Assembly (NCBI GenBank): GCA_002402725.1
Contig: DHGL01000006.1
Location: forward strand, 768-12,165
Origin: Anaerolineaceae bacterium UBA4799
GTDB lineage: Bacteria; Chloroflexota; Anaerolineae; Anaerolineales; Anaerolineaceae
Direction: 5' to 3'
DNA length: 11,398 nucleotides
Position numbers and translations under genes: made by a program. Position 1 is the stretch's first letter. Every line of letters begins with the position of its first letter. Below the pieces are notes generated by a model, which worked only from the letters and a program-made list of their open reading frames with translations, made no database searches and was not told where the DNA came from. Positions 1 through 6,206 of this stretch are shown piece by piece.

Positions 1-353
1 GGTTTTTCCGCGAGCACCCAGTAATAATCCTTGGCGCCATGCTGCGTAAAATCATCCAGTTGTTTCATCAACACCGGGGTCAAATTGATCGTTACCCGCA
101 CATTGGGGTAAGGCCTGACCATCGCGGCCATATCATAGTAGTCCTTGGTCGCGTGCGCCCTTACCCATGGGCGTGTGTAAACCCCGTCTTCATCCTTGTA
201 ATATAAAGGCTGGTGCTGATGCCAGGTGAGGTTGAGATACAGCACATCCTTCCTGCCGATGCCTTTCCTTGTGTCACCGGTCGGAGATGCACAGGAACTC
301 AAAACAAAAGCCAGCACGAGCAGGATTGCCATGTACCTGGAGATAGTTTTCAT
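1..353 (-). CDS. GH57 glycoside hydrolase, lipoprotein (N-terminal part only)
   Basis: Only the first 117 residues lie in the window; the rest runs off the left edge. The protein begins with a lipoprotein signal: Lys/Arg near the start, a hydrophobic stretch at about residues 8-18, then the lipobox L-S-S-C with Cys21. It should therefore be exported and tethered to the cell surface. The mature part starts with W-H-Q-H-Q-P at residues 44-49, which is the first conserved region of family GH57, followed by the typical R-P-W-V-R-A-H stretch at 61-67 and K-D-Y-Y-D at 70-74. GH57 enzymes are alpha-amylases, amylopullulanases, branching enzymes and related retaining glucanases. The catalytic Glu and Asp are outside the window, so the exact activity cannot be read. 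The start has a Shine-Dalgarno site (GAGGTG about 6 nt upstream). It is the last visible gene of the malE-malF-malG unit, 84 bp after malG, which suggests extracellular degradation of starch-like glucans feeding that transporter. Confidence 0.85.
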   Translation of the reverse strand, partial: MKTISRYMAILLVLAFVLSSCASPTGDTRKGIGRKDVLYLNLTWHQHQPLYYKDEDGVYTRPWVRAHATKDYYDMAAMVRPYPNVRVTINLTPVLMKQLDDFTQHGAKDYYWVLAEK

Positions 354-383
354 AGGAACACCTCGTACTTTCATATACTTACA

Positions 384-417
384 AATACCCCGAGTCCTTT
401 TCAGAATCCGGGGTATT
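384..417 (-). other. Stem-loop between malG and the GH57 gene
   Basis: A 9-bp perfect stem (AATACCCCG at 384-392 with CGGGGTATT at 409-417) encloses a 16-nt loop in the gap between the malG stop and the GH57 start. Read in the gene direction it is not followed by a proper U-run, so it is not a good intrinsic terminator. It may instead be a processing or mRNA-stabilising hairpin, or a weak attenuator reducing GH57 expression. Function is inferred. Confidence 0.5.
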
Positions 418-437
418 CAATCGAACACATCGTGCTA

Positions 438-1319
438 TCAACCCTTAACACCACCCAATGTCAGACCAGAGATAAGGTACTTTGAGGAGTACAGGAAAAG
501 TACCATCACTGGAACCATCACCAGGATGGAACCCGCTGAGAACTGCCCCCATTGGGTTTGAAATTGACCTTGCAGTCGCTGCAGCCCCAACGGCCAGGTC
601 AACAGGCTCTCCTGAGATCCCAGCATCACGCGCGCCAGCAGGTACTCGTTCCAGGCGGCCATGAAATTGAACAGGAAGGTGATGGCCAGAGCCGGGGTCG
701 ATAATGGCAACAACACCCGTAGAAAAGCCTGAAGTTGTGAACAACCGTCGATCCTGGCAGCTTCTTCAAGGTCTACAGGAATGGTGTCGTAATACCCTTT
801 AAGAATCCAGACACTGAACGGGATCGACGTGACACAGTACGCGATGACCAGCCCGCGGTAAGTTCCGACCATGCCTAATTCAATCGCGAGGATATAGATT
901 GGGATCATCAACATCGAAGCGGGTATCATTTGGGTAGCCAGCAAAAAGACCAACCCAACCGAACGCCCGGGGAACTTCCAGCGTGAGAAGGCATAAGCCG
1001 CGGTAGCCGCCAGAATGACGCCGATCAAGGCGGTAGATATAGTAATCGCCAGGCTATTCCACACCCAACTGAGGAAGGGTTTTTCGAATAGGATAATGCG
1101 GTAGGATTCAAGGGTGGCGTCCGGCGGAATTATGGAGAGGTCAGTCGACATCAACCGGTCACCCGGGCGCAAAGACACAGCCAATATTCGCAGAATGGGG
1201 AAAACCGCGATGATGCACGCGATGATCAGTATAAAATGGATGATGATCCTCTTAAAAGGTGAATCCTCACGCCCACTGCGGAAGAAAGACTTCTTGGGAT
1301 ATGTATTAGTGGCGCTCAT
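438..1319 (-). CDS. malG: MalG-type ABC sugar transporter permease
   Basis: This 293-residue integral membrane protein is the second permease half of a carbohydrate importer of the MalFGK type (BPD_transp_1 fold). The first hydrophobic segment is at about residues 24-48, with others near 86-112, 119-145, 153-172, 207-222 and 264-285. The cytoplasmic EAA loop that docks on the ATPase is clear: E-E-A-A at 185-188, Gly192 and L-P at 204-205. Length and layout match MalG homologues. Its ATG overlaps the malF stop in an ATGA arrangement, so the two are translationally coupled; a Shine-Dalgarno AAGGAG lies at 1330-1335 inside the end of malF. It pairs with MalF and with an ATPase that is not encoded here. 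The symbol is by similarity and by the downstream GH57 gene; a related alpha-glucoside or trehalose importer is possible. Confidence 0.9.
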   Translation of the reverse strand: MSATNTYPKKSFFRSGREDSPFKRIIIHFILIIACIIAVFPILRILAVSLRPGDRLMSTDLSIIPPDATLESYRIILFEKPFLSWVWNSLAITISTALIGVILAATAAYAFSRWKFPGRSVGLVFLLATQMIPASMLMIPIYILAIELGMVGTYRGLVIAYCVTSIPFSVWILKGYYDTIPVDLEEAARIDGCSQLQAFLRVLLPLSTPALAITFLFNFMAAWNEYLLARVMLGSQESLLTWPLGLQRLQGQFQTQWGQFSAGSILVMVPVMVLFLYSSKYLISGLTLGGVKG

Positions 1320-2323
1320 GATTCATACGCTCCTTTCAAGGACTTGGTGTAGCGCATGTAGAAGATGGTGAATAGCAATAAAAGCGCGAAGATCACGAAA
1401 GCGAAAGCCGCTGAGAAACCATAACGGTTATACTGGAAGGCTGCCCTGAAAAGACCGGTAACCAGGATATCAGAACTCTCCAACTCATTCTGGTTAATAA
1501 AGAACGGAACGTTGAAGTTGTTGAATGTCCAGAATGTTCCCAGCAGGATAGCGGGTGTCAATACCGGCTGGATCAACGGAAGGGTAATATTCTTGAACTG
1601 CTGCCAGGCGTTAGCGCCGTCCATCTCCGCCGCTTCGTAGTATTCAGAAGAAATGCTTTGCAGTCCTCCCAATAACGTGACCATCATAAAGGGAATTCCC
1701 AGCCAGATATTGGTCATGCACATGGCAGCAAAATTAGCCACCGGATCCGCCAGCCATTGGACTCCTGGAAGACCCAGCTTCGTTAAAAGAATATTGAAAT
1801 AGCCATAGGCGAAGTTGAATTCTCCACGCCAGGCGAGCACCGCGATGACCTGTGGCACAGCCCATGGGAGAATGATAATTGCCCGGTAGATCCCCTTACC
1901 GCGCATTTTCCGGTTTAGAAGCATCGCCAATCCCAATCCACCGCCTACGTGAAAAGTGATGTTAATGACCGTCCACAACAACGTTTGTCCGAGGAGGGGG
2001 AAGAACATTTTTTGTTTTAAGACGGGTTCTGTGAATACGCGTACATAATTCTTGATGCCAATAAATTCTGGGTTCCGGAAAGCCTTCAAGGACATGTTAG
2101 TGAAGGAAAGCCGTAATTCCCAGATTAGGGGGTAGATAACCAGTGCAATCAGTCCGATGACCGCTGGAGCCAATAACATGAATGGAAGGGCGTATTTATA
2201 CTTCAACCATTTCGTCAGAATCAGATAAAGCAAGGCTTCTACCAGGACTGTCCCCACAAGAATCAGGAGTACCGTTGTACCAACTTCGCCGAGGCTTTTC
2301 AGGATCACCTCTGATGTGATCAT
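1316..2323 (-). CDS. malF: MalF-type ABC sugar transporter permease
   Basis: This 335-residue membrane protein is the first permease half of the importer. Hydrophobic segments lie at about residues 14-37, 44-68, 112-136, 147-165, 196-222, 254-272 and 302-323. The EAA loop is well conserved: E-A-A at 230-232, D-G-A at 235-237, then I-T-L-P at 246-249. P-W-A-V-P at 153-157 and F-N-N-F-N-V at 267-272 are typical of MalF rather than of a general sugar permease. The large periplasmic P2 loop of the E. coli protein is absent, as in most non-proteobacterial MalF proteins. The ATG at 2321-2323 is supported by the Shine-Dalgarno AAGGAGG at 2331-2337. It follows malE after a 115-bp gap with two hairpins and overlaps malG by 4 bp. 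Substrate specificity is inferred from context. Confidence 0.9.
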   Translation of the reverse strand: MITSEVILKSLGEVGTTVLLILVGTVLVEALLYLILTKWLKYKYALPFMLLAPAVIGLIALVIYPLIWELRLSFTNMSLKAFRNPEFIGIKNYVRVFTEPVLKQKMFFPLLGQTLLWTVINITFHVGGGLGLAMLLNRKMRGKGIYRAIIILPWAVPQVIAVLAWRGEFNFAYGYFNILLTKLGLPGVQWLADPVANFAAMCMTNIWLGIPFMMVTLLGGLQSISSEYYEAAEMDGANAWQQFKNITLPLIQPVLTPAILLGTFWTFNNFNVPFFINQNELESSDILVTGLFRAAFQYNRYGFSAAFAFVIFALLLLFTIFYMRYTKSLKGAYES

Positions 2324-2362
2324 GAGCTTTCCTCCTTGTCTATAACCATATTTATAGTATAT

Positions 2363-2386
2363 GCCGGGCTGGATTTACAGCCCGGC
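2363..2386 (-). other. Second stem-loop in the malE-malF gap
   Basis: GCCGGGCT (2363-2370) pairs perfectly with AGCCCGGC (2379-2386) around an 8-nt loop. It lies downstream of the malE terminator hairpin and 26 bases before the malF Shine-Dalgarno site. There is no U-run after it in the gene direction, so it is not itself a terminator. A role in protecting or processing the malF 5' end is plausible but only inferred. Confidence 0.6.
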
Positions 2387-2397
2387 GTTTATGATTG

Positions 2398-2430
2398 AAA
2401 AAAAGGAGAAGGAATAGATCCTTCTCCTTT
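2398..2430 (-). terminator. Intrinsic terminator or attenuator after malE
   Basis: A perfect 12-bp stem (2402-2413 with 2419-2430, arm AAAGGAGAAGGA) with a 5-nt loop starts 8 bases past the malE stop. In the gene direction the stem ends in TTT and runs on into TTTT at 2401-2398, giving a seven-U tract. Because malF follows in the same direction with only weak promoter-like sequence in between, it probably acts as a partial terminator that lets a fraction of transcripts continue into malFG. Confidence 0.8.
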
Positions 2431-2438
2431 AGTGCAGA

Positions 2439-3671
2439 TTACTCTAAGTCGGCGATGCAGGTTTCAGCAGCTGCCTGAGCGTTGGCGGCCGCAGCCTCAG
2501 GAGTGGTGGTGCCAGCGTAAGTGGGCAGCAATTCGGGTTTAATCGCATCCCAGACGCATCGTATCTCAAGTACAGTGGGCATTGGTTTACCATAACTCAT
2601 TTGGGCGGCGGAGCCAGCCAAAATGGGATCCTCAGTGATAACAGGATCAGAGAGGGCTTCGGTGAGCGCGGGCAGACGTGAAAGTTTCTTGACCATATCG
2701 ACCTGGTTGTCTTTACTTGTGGCAAATTTTATGAAGTCAACCACTGCGTCAAGCTTCTCTCCCTCAAGACCCTTCGCAACCATGAAGAACGCACCGGAAG
2801 TTAAAGGTGCAGGATAGGTACCGGTGGCAACGACCTTCGGGATGGGAGCGACGCCCAGGTTATCCCCCAGGGCTTCCTTGTAACCACCCAGCGACCAATC
2901 GCCGTTGATGATCATGGCAGCATTGCCTTCTTTAAACATAGTATCGGAGACATTATAATCACTCTCGGCTGGGATTAAACCTGCTGCTTTTACATCAGCC
3001 AGGAATTTAAAGGTCGCAATCATTTCCGGGGTATTCAGGGTCGGGGTGACGCCGTCAGCGGCAAAGACCGAACCATTGAAACCGCCCAGCCAGGGCACAA
3101 ACCAAAATGCTTCAGTCTGATTGAAGACTAGTGGGTACTTCCCTGGATTGTTAGCCAAAAATTCTGCTCCCCAAGAAAATAATTCGTCGGTATTGGTGGG
3201 GGCAGCTTCTACGAGCGATTTGTTGAAGAGAACCATTAGATGGTTACCATTGGAAATAGGCACACCCCAGGTCTTGCCATCGGGACTCTTGACGGCGGCG
3301 GTGGCGCTGCCTACGTACTTGCTAAGGTCAACCAGGCTGTCAACCGGCTGGATGAGGTCGGCGGCGGTGAAGGGACCCAGGTGATCGGAAACAGTCCAGA
3401 GCAGTTCAGGAGCGGCATTCGCCAGGCTGGCGGTCTGGAAATCCTCTCTAAGTACTTCAACGTCCTTGTTTGTAACCACAAAGGTCACATTCGGGTGCGC
3501 GGCGGTGTAGGCATCAGCGAGCGCCTGCACGTACTGTAAACTACCATCTGCCTCACCCTCTTTCGTCCAGAGGTTGATGGTTACGGGGCCAGCCTCTTTC
3601 GGTGCACAGGCGGCCAGTAGCATGACTGCAACGAGCAACACGCTAAACAGGGGGAACAACTTTTTCGTCAT
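2439..3671 (-). CDS. malE: MalE-type extracellular sugar-binding lipoprotein
   Basis: This 410-residue solute-binding protein (family SBP_bac_1) captures sugar outside the cell and delivers it to MalFG. The N-terminus is a lipoprotein signal: K-K at residues 3-4, a hydrophobic core, then lipobox L-A-A-C with Cys22. The mature domain opens with the family's typical beta-strand I-N-L-W-T-K-E-G and continues with V-L-F-N-K-S and F-K-E-G-N-A-A-M-I-I-N-G-D-W, both characteristic of maltose/maltodextrin-type binding proteins. Length is normal. The ATG has a Shine-Dalgarno GAGGAG at 3679-3684, 7 nt upstream. It is the first gene of the malE-malF-malG-GH57 unit and has a long regulated-looking upstream region. 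Maltodextrin is the best guess for substrate because of the GH57 gene, but the ligand-contacting residues cannot be assigned from sequence alone. Confidence 0.9.
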   Translation of the reverse strand: MTKKLFPLFSVLLVAVMLLAACAPKEAGPVTINLWTKEGEADGSLQYVQALADAYTAAHPNVTFVVTNKDVEVLREDFQTASLANAAPELLWTVSDHLGPFTAADLIQPVDSLVDLSKYVGSATAAVKSPDGKTWGVPISNGNHLMVLFNKSLVEAAPTNTDELFSWGAEFLANNPGKYPLVFNQTEAFWFVPWLGGFNGSVFAADGVTPTLNTPEMIATFKFLADVKAAGLIPAESDYNVSDTMFKEGNAAMIINGDWSLGGYKEALGDNLGVAPIPKVVATGTYPAPLTSGAFFMVAKGLEGEKLDAVVDFIKFATSKDNQVDMVKKLSRLPALTEALSDPVITEDPILAGSAAQMSYGKPMPTVLEIRCVWDAIKPELLPTYAGTTTPEAAAANAQAAAETCIADLE

Positions 3672-3697
3672 TTCTTTTCTCCTCTTTTGTTTTTATC

Positions 3698-3715
3698 TAT
3701 AAGTGGTAACTTATA
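3698..3715. promoter_or_regulatory. 18-bp inverted repeat before malE (candidate operator)
   Basis: TATAAGT-GGTA-ACTTATA is a perfect inverted repeat with 7-bp arms and a 4-bp centre. It ends 26 bp upstream of the malE ATG, downstream of both candidate promoters, so a bound repressor there would block transcription. It lacks the central CG of typical LacI-family operators. It could instead form a small AU-rich hairpin in the leader RNA. The repeat is certain; the function is inferred. Confidence 0.45.
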
Positions 3716-3745
3716 TTGCTAACTTTTCAGTTCACGCTGGGCTTC

Positions 3746-3758
3746 GATCACCTCCTTT
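3746..3758 (-). promoter_or_regulatory. Extended Shine-Dalgarno-like sequence in the malE leader
   Basis: On the minus strand this reads AAAGGAGGTGATC, a 13-base perfect complement of the usual bacterial 16S rRNA 3' end (GATCACCTCCTTT). It lies 75 bases upstream of malE, far from any normal start codon, and inside a 14-codon ORF that begins at 3763. It may be a ribosome standby site, part of a leader peptide, or chance. Confidence 0.35.
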
Positions 3759-3779
3759 TTCATGCAATTGTTATAAACC

Positions 3780-3807
3780 ATTATACATCTGAGAGTTTAA
3801 AATTCAA
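3780..3807 (-). promoter_or_regulatory. Possible second malE promoter (P2)
   Basis: On the minus strand TTGAAT (3807-3802) is followed after 16 bases by a perfect TATAAT (3785-3780). Transcription would start near 3773 and give a leader of about 100 nt before malE. The -35 matches at four of six bases. In this AT-rich region a chance TATAAT is possible. Confidence 0.4.
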
Positions 3808-3906
3808 AAAGAACATTCCTGGATTTCTTTTCTTTTTTTACGGTTTCCCAATCGATCACCCACTGATGAGTTGAGATTTTCTACATAGAATATCTTAATT
3901 GGCATA

Positions 3907-3935
3907 ATGTTAATCTTTACATAAAGTTTTGTCAA
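3907..3935 (-). promoter_or_regulatory. malE promoter (P1), sigma-70 type
   Basis: On the minus strand a perfect -35 TTGACA (3935-3930) is separated by exactly 17 bases from TAACAT (3912-3907), a four-of-six match to the -10 consensus. The start point would be near 3899, leaving a leader of about 228 nt before malE. A tandem C-rich repeat sits directly upstream of the -35. This is the best promoter in the gap. Confidence 0.6.
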
Positions 3936-3936
3936 G

Positions 3937-3954
3937 CAAAAGGGGCAAAAGGGG
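3937..3954. repeat. Tandem 9-bp repeat abutting the malE -35
   Basis: CAAAAGGGG occurs twice in direct tandem, and a further G5 run follows at 3960-3964. Seen from malE, the copies read CCCCTTTTG and end one base before the TTGACA hexamer. The position is that of a class II activator site. Only three G-runs are present, too few for an intramolecular G-quadruplex from this stretch alone. Confidence 0.6.
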
Positions 3955-4046
3955 TGTGAGGGGGTGCACCGTTACGTGAAATCTATGCAACAGAATCGTA
4001 AGTATTATCCAGTTTCTTTTTGCTCACATAGTAAAATTACTTTGAA

Positions 4047-4868
4047 ATGACCTGTGAATGGCGACTGATTTTATCGCAACCCGCATCCGGAGCCTGGAAT
4101 ATGGGGCTGGATGAAGCCATTTTGTACTCAACTGCGCATAAACACACTCCCCCAACGCTCAGGCTGTATGATTGGCAGCCAGCAACGCTTTCAATGGGAT
4201 TCGCTCAGCCTCATCTTGATGTTGAGATGAATGCGTTGGAACAAGAACTTTGGGGGTTGGTGCGCAGGCCAACCGGTGGCAGGGCAATATTGCATGTAGA
4301 TGAACTTACATACGCTGTGGTCGCAGCCGATGATGACCCGCTCCTGGCCGGCAGCCTGCTGGAAAGTTATCGCAAAATCTCACATGCCTTGCTGGCTGGC
4401 CTGGCATTGTTGAATGTGGATGCGGTTGGCGAGAAAACCTACAATAATGGTCAGGCTGGCAAGAGCAATAATCCGGTTTGTTTTGAAACCCCATCCAATT
4501 ATGAAATCACGGTGGGAGGTAAAAAACTGATCGGTTCTGCACAATCCAGAAAGTACGGCGGCATCCTGCAGCATGGCTCAATACCGATCAAGGGTGACAT
4601 CACTCGCATCACCAGGGTGCTTAAATTCACCTCTTCGCAGGAACATCAATCAGCCGCCCGGAACCTGTTAGCCCGCGCTACCACGCTTGAAACCGTGATG
4701 GGGTTTGTTCCATGTTGGCAGTCAGTCGCAGACGCCATTATTTCAGGTTTCAGCAGCAGTTTCAACATCAACCTGCTCCCGGGTCAACCCACGGAGGATG
4801 AACAAAAAATGGCAGCCGAATTGGTCAGTACAAAATACGCAACAGCGCAATGGACTTTTCGAATTTAA
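4047..4868 (+). CDS. Lipoate/octanoate protein transferase, LplA/LipM type
   Basis: This 273-residue protein belongs to the BPL/LplA/LipB fold, which attaches lipoate or octanoate to lysines of lipoyl domains in 2-oxoacid dehydrogenases and the glycine cleavage H protein. The visible hallmarks are the N-terminal W-R-L-I and W-N-M-G-L-D-E-A, the substrate loop R-R-P-T-G-G-R at 73-79, and G-G-K-K-L-I-G-S-A-Q at 157-166 with the invariant Lys. I-L-Q-H-G-S-I follows at 173-179. V-C-F-E-T-P-S-N-Y-E at 144-153 places a Cys (Cys145) where LipM octanoyltransferases have their nucleophile, so it may be an ACP:protein octanoyltransferase rather than an ATP-using lipoate ligase. The length fits both. 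The start is fixed by the conserved N-terminus; no Shine-Dalgarno site precedes it. It is divergent from malE and heads the plus-strand block. Confidence 0.8.
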   Translation: MTCEWRLILSQPASGAWNMGLDEAILYSTAHKHTPPTLRLYDWQPATLSMGFAQPHLDVEMNALEQELWGLVRRPTGGRAILHVDELTYAVVAADDDPLLAGSLLESYRKISHALLAGLALLNVDAVGEKTYNNGQAGKSNNPVCFETPSNYEITVGGKKLIGSAQSRKYGGILQHGSIPIKGDITRITRVLKFTSSQEHQSAARNLLARATTLETVMGFVPCWQSVADAIISGFSSSFNINLLPGQPTEDEQKMAAELVSTKYATAQWTFRI

Positions 4869-4916
4869 TTTAGATTTTCGTACCATCCCGAACTCCGCAG
4901 AACTATCTTTTTTTAC

Positions 4917-4925
4917 TGGTACAAT
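4917..4925 (+). promoter_or_regulatory. Extended -10 element immediately upstream of the SanA-like gene
   Basis: TGGTACAAT matches an extended -10 (TGn followed by TACAAT, five of six). It ends 7 bases before the ATG at 4933, so transcription would begin on or next to the start codon and yield a leaderless mRNA. There is no recognisable -35, as is often the case with extended -10 promoters. Confidence 0.4.
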
Positions 4926-4932
4926 TCTTGCT

Positions 4933-5592
4933 ATGTTTTCCAGGATAATTAAAATGCTTTTGAAATTTCTGCTTTTTTCGATCCTCCTGTTGCTGGTTCT
5001 CTTCGGGTTGCCCAGGCTGATAACTTCGCTTGCTGCCGCGGGCAGGATGTACAGTGCAATCGATGCCCCGGCAGCGCCAGTAGCCATTGTGTTCGGTGCC
5101 GGGCTGCAAAAAGACGGCTCCCCTTCCCCGGTGCTAAAGGATCGGGTCACTGCCGCAGTGGAGCTTTATAAGGGTGGAAAAGTTGTAAAATTGTTGATGA
5201 GCGGTGATAATCGTTTTATTGATTACAACGAACCCGCCGCGATGCGGGACTACGCCCTCAGCCTGGGGGTACCAGCTGAAGACATTGTGCTGGATTATGC
5301 CGGCCGGCGCACCTATGATACTTGCTACCGTGCCAGGGATATCTTTGGCCTTAACGAAGCGTTGTTGGTGACACAGAAATTTCATCTCCCTCGGGCCATC
5401 TTTACCTGCAACAATATGGGCATAAAGGTCAACGGTGTCATCGCCGACCTGCGAGATTATCACGACCACGCGGAGCGTTTCTGGAACCTGCGTGAAATCC
5501 CCGCCACGCTGGTCGCTGTCTGGCAGGTGTGGGTGTCAAAACCACTTCCTGTTCTGGGAGAACCAGAGCCAATATTTGCGGATAACCAATAA
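4933..5592 (+). CDS. SanA/YdcF-family membrane-anchored DUF218 protein
   Basis: This 219-residue protein has one N-terminal membrane helix at about residues 9-31 and then a DUF218 domain, probably outside the membrane. The DUF218 motifs are clear: V-F-G-A-G at 53-57, M-S-G-D-N at 89-93, Y-N-E-P at 98-101, D-Y-A-G-R-R-T-Y-D at 121-129, and V-T-Q-K-F-H-L-P-R-A at 146-155. These resemble E. coli SanA, which affects envelope barrier function (vancomycin sensitivity); the biochemical activity of the family is not settled. The frame stays open upstream to 4705 inside the previous gene, but that part is not similar to the family. The ATG at 4933 gives a normal membrane anchor. ATG 4954 (Met8), with a weak AGGA at 4942-4945, is an alternative start. 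It begins 64 bp after the transferase gene. Confidence 0.8.
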   Translation: MFSRIIKMLLKFLLFSILLLLVLFGLPRLITSLAAAGRMYSAIDAPAAPVAIVFGAGLQKDGSPSPVLKDRVTAAVELYKGGKVVKLLMSGDNRFIDYNEPAAMRDYALSLGVPAEDIVLDYAGRRTYDTCYRARDIFGLNEALLVTQKFHLPRAIFTCNNMGIKVNGVIADLRDYHDHAERFWNLREIPATLVAVWQVWVSKPLPVLGEPEPIFADNQ

Positions 5593-5606
5593 AGCGGCTA
5601 ATTATT

Positions 5607-6191
5607 ATGAATCGTGACAAAGCGCTGGCACTAGTAAGATATTACGTCAAAAATGAAAACCTCATCCATCACATGCTGGCGGTAGAGGTTTCTATGCGAT
5701 ATTACGCGCAAAAGCTGGGCCAACCGGTGGAAACATGGGCCGTTACCGGCTTGCTGCACGACTTTGACTGGGAGATTCATCCCTCGGCTGAACAACACCC
5801 GCTGGAAGGTGCACCGATACTCCGCCAGAATGATGTTCCAGAAGAGATCATCCAGGCGATTCTCTCACATGGCGACCACCTCAACCTGCCGCGTACCTCT
5901 TTGCTCGCTAAGGGTTTGTACGCCTGTGATGAGATAACCGGCCTGATCACGGCAGTTGCGCTGGTGCGTCCTTCTCGCTCGCTATATGATCTTGAAGCCA
6001 GTTCGGTCAAGAAGAAGTGGAAGGATAAAGCTTTCGCCGCGGGAGCCAACCGTGAAGAGATTGCCCGCGGCGCGGAGGAATTTGGCGTTCCGCTTTGGGA
6101 GCATTGTGGAAATGTGGTTTCTGCCATGCGCACGATCGCCCCGCAGCTGGGTCTTGCCGGTAACCCGTGTTCAGATTCATCACCGGATTGA
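5607..6191 (+). CDS. HD-domain phosphohydrolase-like protein
   Basis: This 194-residue soluble protein carries an HD-superfamily metal-dependent hydrolase domain in its first two thirds. The metal ligands can be followed in order: His22 in H-H-M-L-A-V-E, His51-Asp52 in G-L-L-H-D-F-D-W, His88 and His91 in S-H-G-D-H, and Asp108 in C-D-E-I-T-G. Proteins of this class act on phosphate esters, often nucleotides, but the substrate here cannot be read from sequence. The C-terminal part is charged and helical with no recognised domain. The ATG lies 14 bp after the previous stop and has no Shine-Dalgarno site; AT-rich sequence directly upstream leaves room for a promoter, but co-transcription with the preceding gene is equally likely. 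Confidence 0.8.
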   Translation: MNRDKALALVRYYVKNENLIHHMLAVEVSMRYYAQKLGQPVETWAVTGLLHDFDWEIHPSAEQHPLEGAPILRQNDVPEEIIQAILSHGDHLNLPRTSLLAKGLYACDEITGLITAVALVRPSRSLYDLEASSVKKKWKDKAFAAGANREEIARGAEEFGVPLWEHCGNVVSAMRTIAPQLGLAGNPCSDSSPD

Positions 6192-6206
6192 TCAGAGGAG
6201 TAGTCG

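Larger units (their letters stand above)
3672..4046. other. 375-bp divergent control region between malE and the lipoate-ligase gene
   Basis: This AT-rich gap separates malE (minus) from the plus-strand block. It contains no gene of normal size. Signals for malE are listed separately: two promoter candidates, a tandem repeat, an extended Shine-Dalgarno-like sequence and an inverted repeat. For the plus-strand gene I see only weak -10-like hexamers, TATTAT at 4003-4008 and TAAAAT at 4032-4037, with no acceptable -35. A 14-codon ORF on the minus strand (3719-3763) is discussed under findings. Confidence 0.7.

Noticed and set aside
3744..3860. Direct repeat TCGATCACC at 3744-3752 and 3852-3860
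   Set aside because: Only 9 bp, 108 bp apart, and one copy lies within the anti-16S sequence. I cannot separate it from chance.
3942..3964. G-quadruplex in the G-rich stretch upstream of malE
   Set aside because: Only three runs of four or more G are present; a fourth run is missing.
3972..4001. Inverted repeat TTACG/CGTAA upstream of the transferase gene
   Set aside because: Arms of 5 bp separated by 20 bp are expected by chance.
4705..4932. N-terminal extension of the SanA-like frame by 76 residues
   Set aside because: It overlaps the end of the transferase gene, has no similarity to the family and no ribosome site. The ATG at 4933 gives a normal length and membrane anchor.
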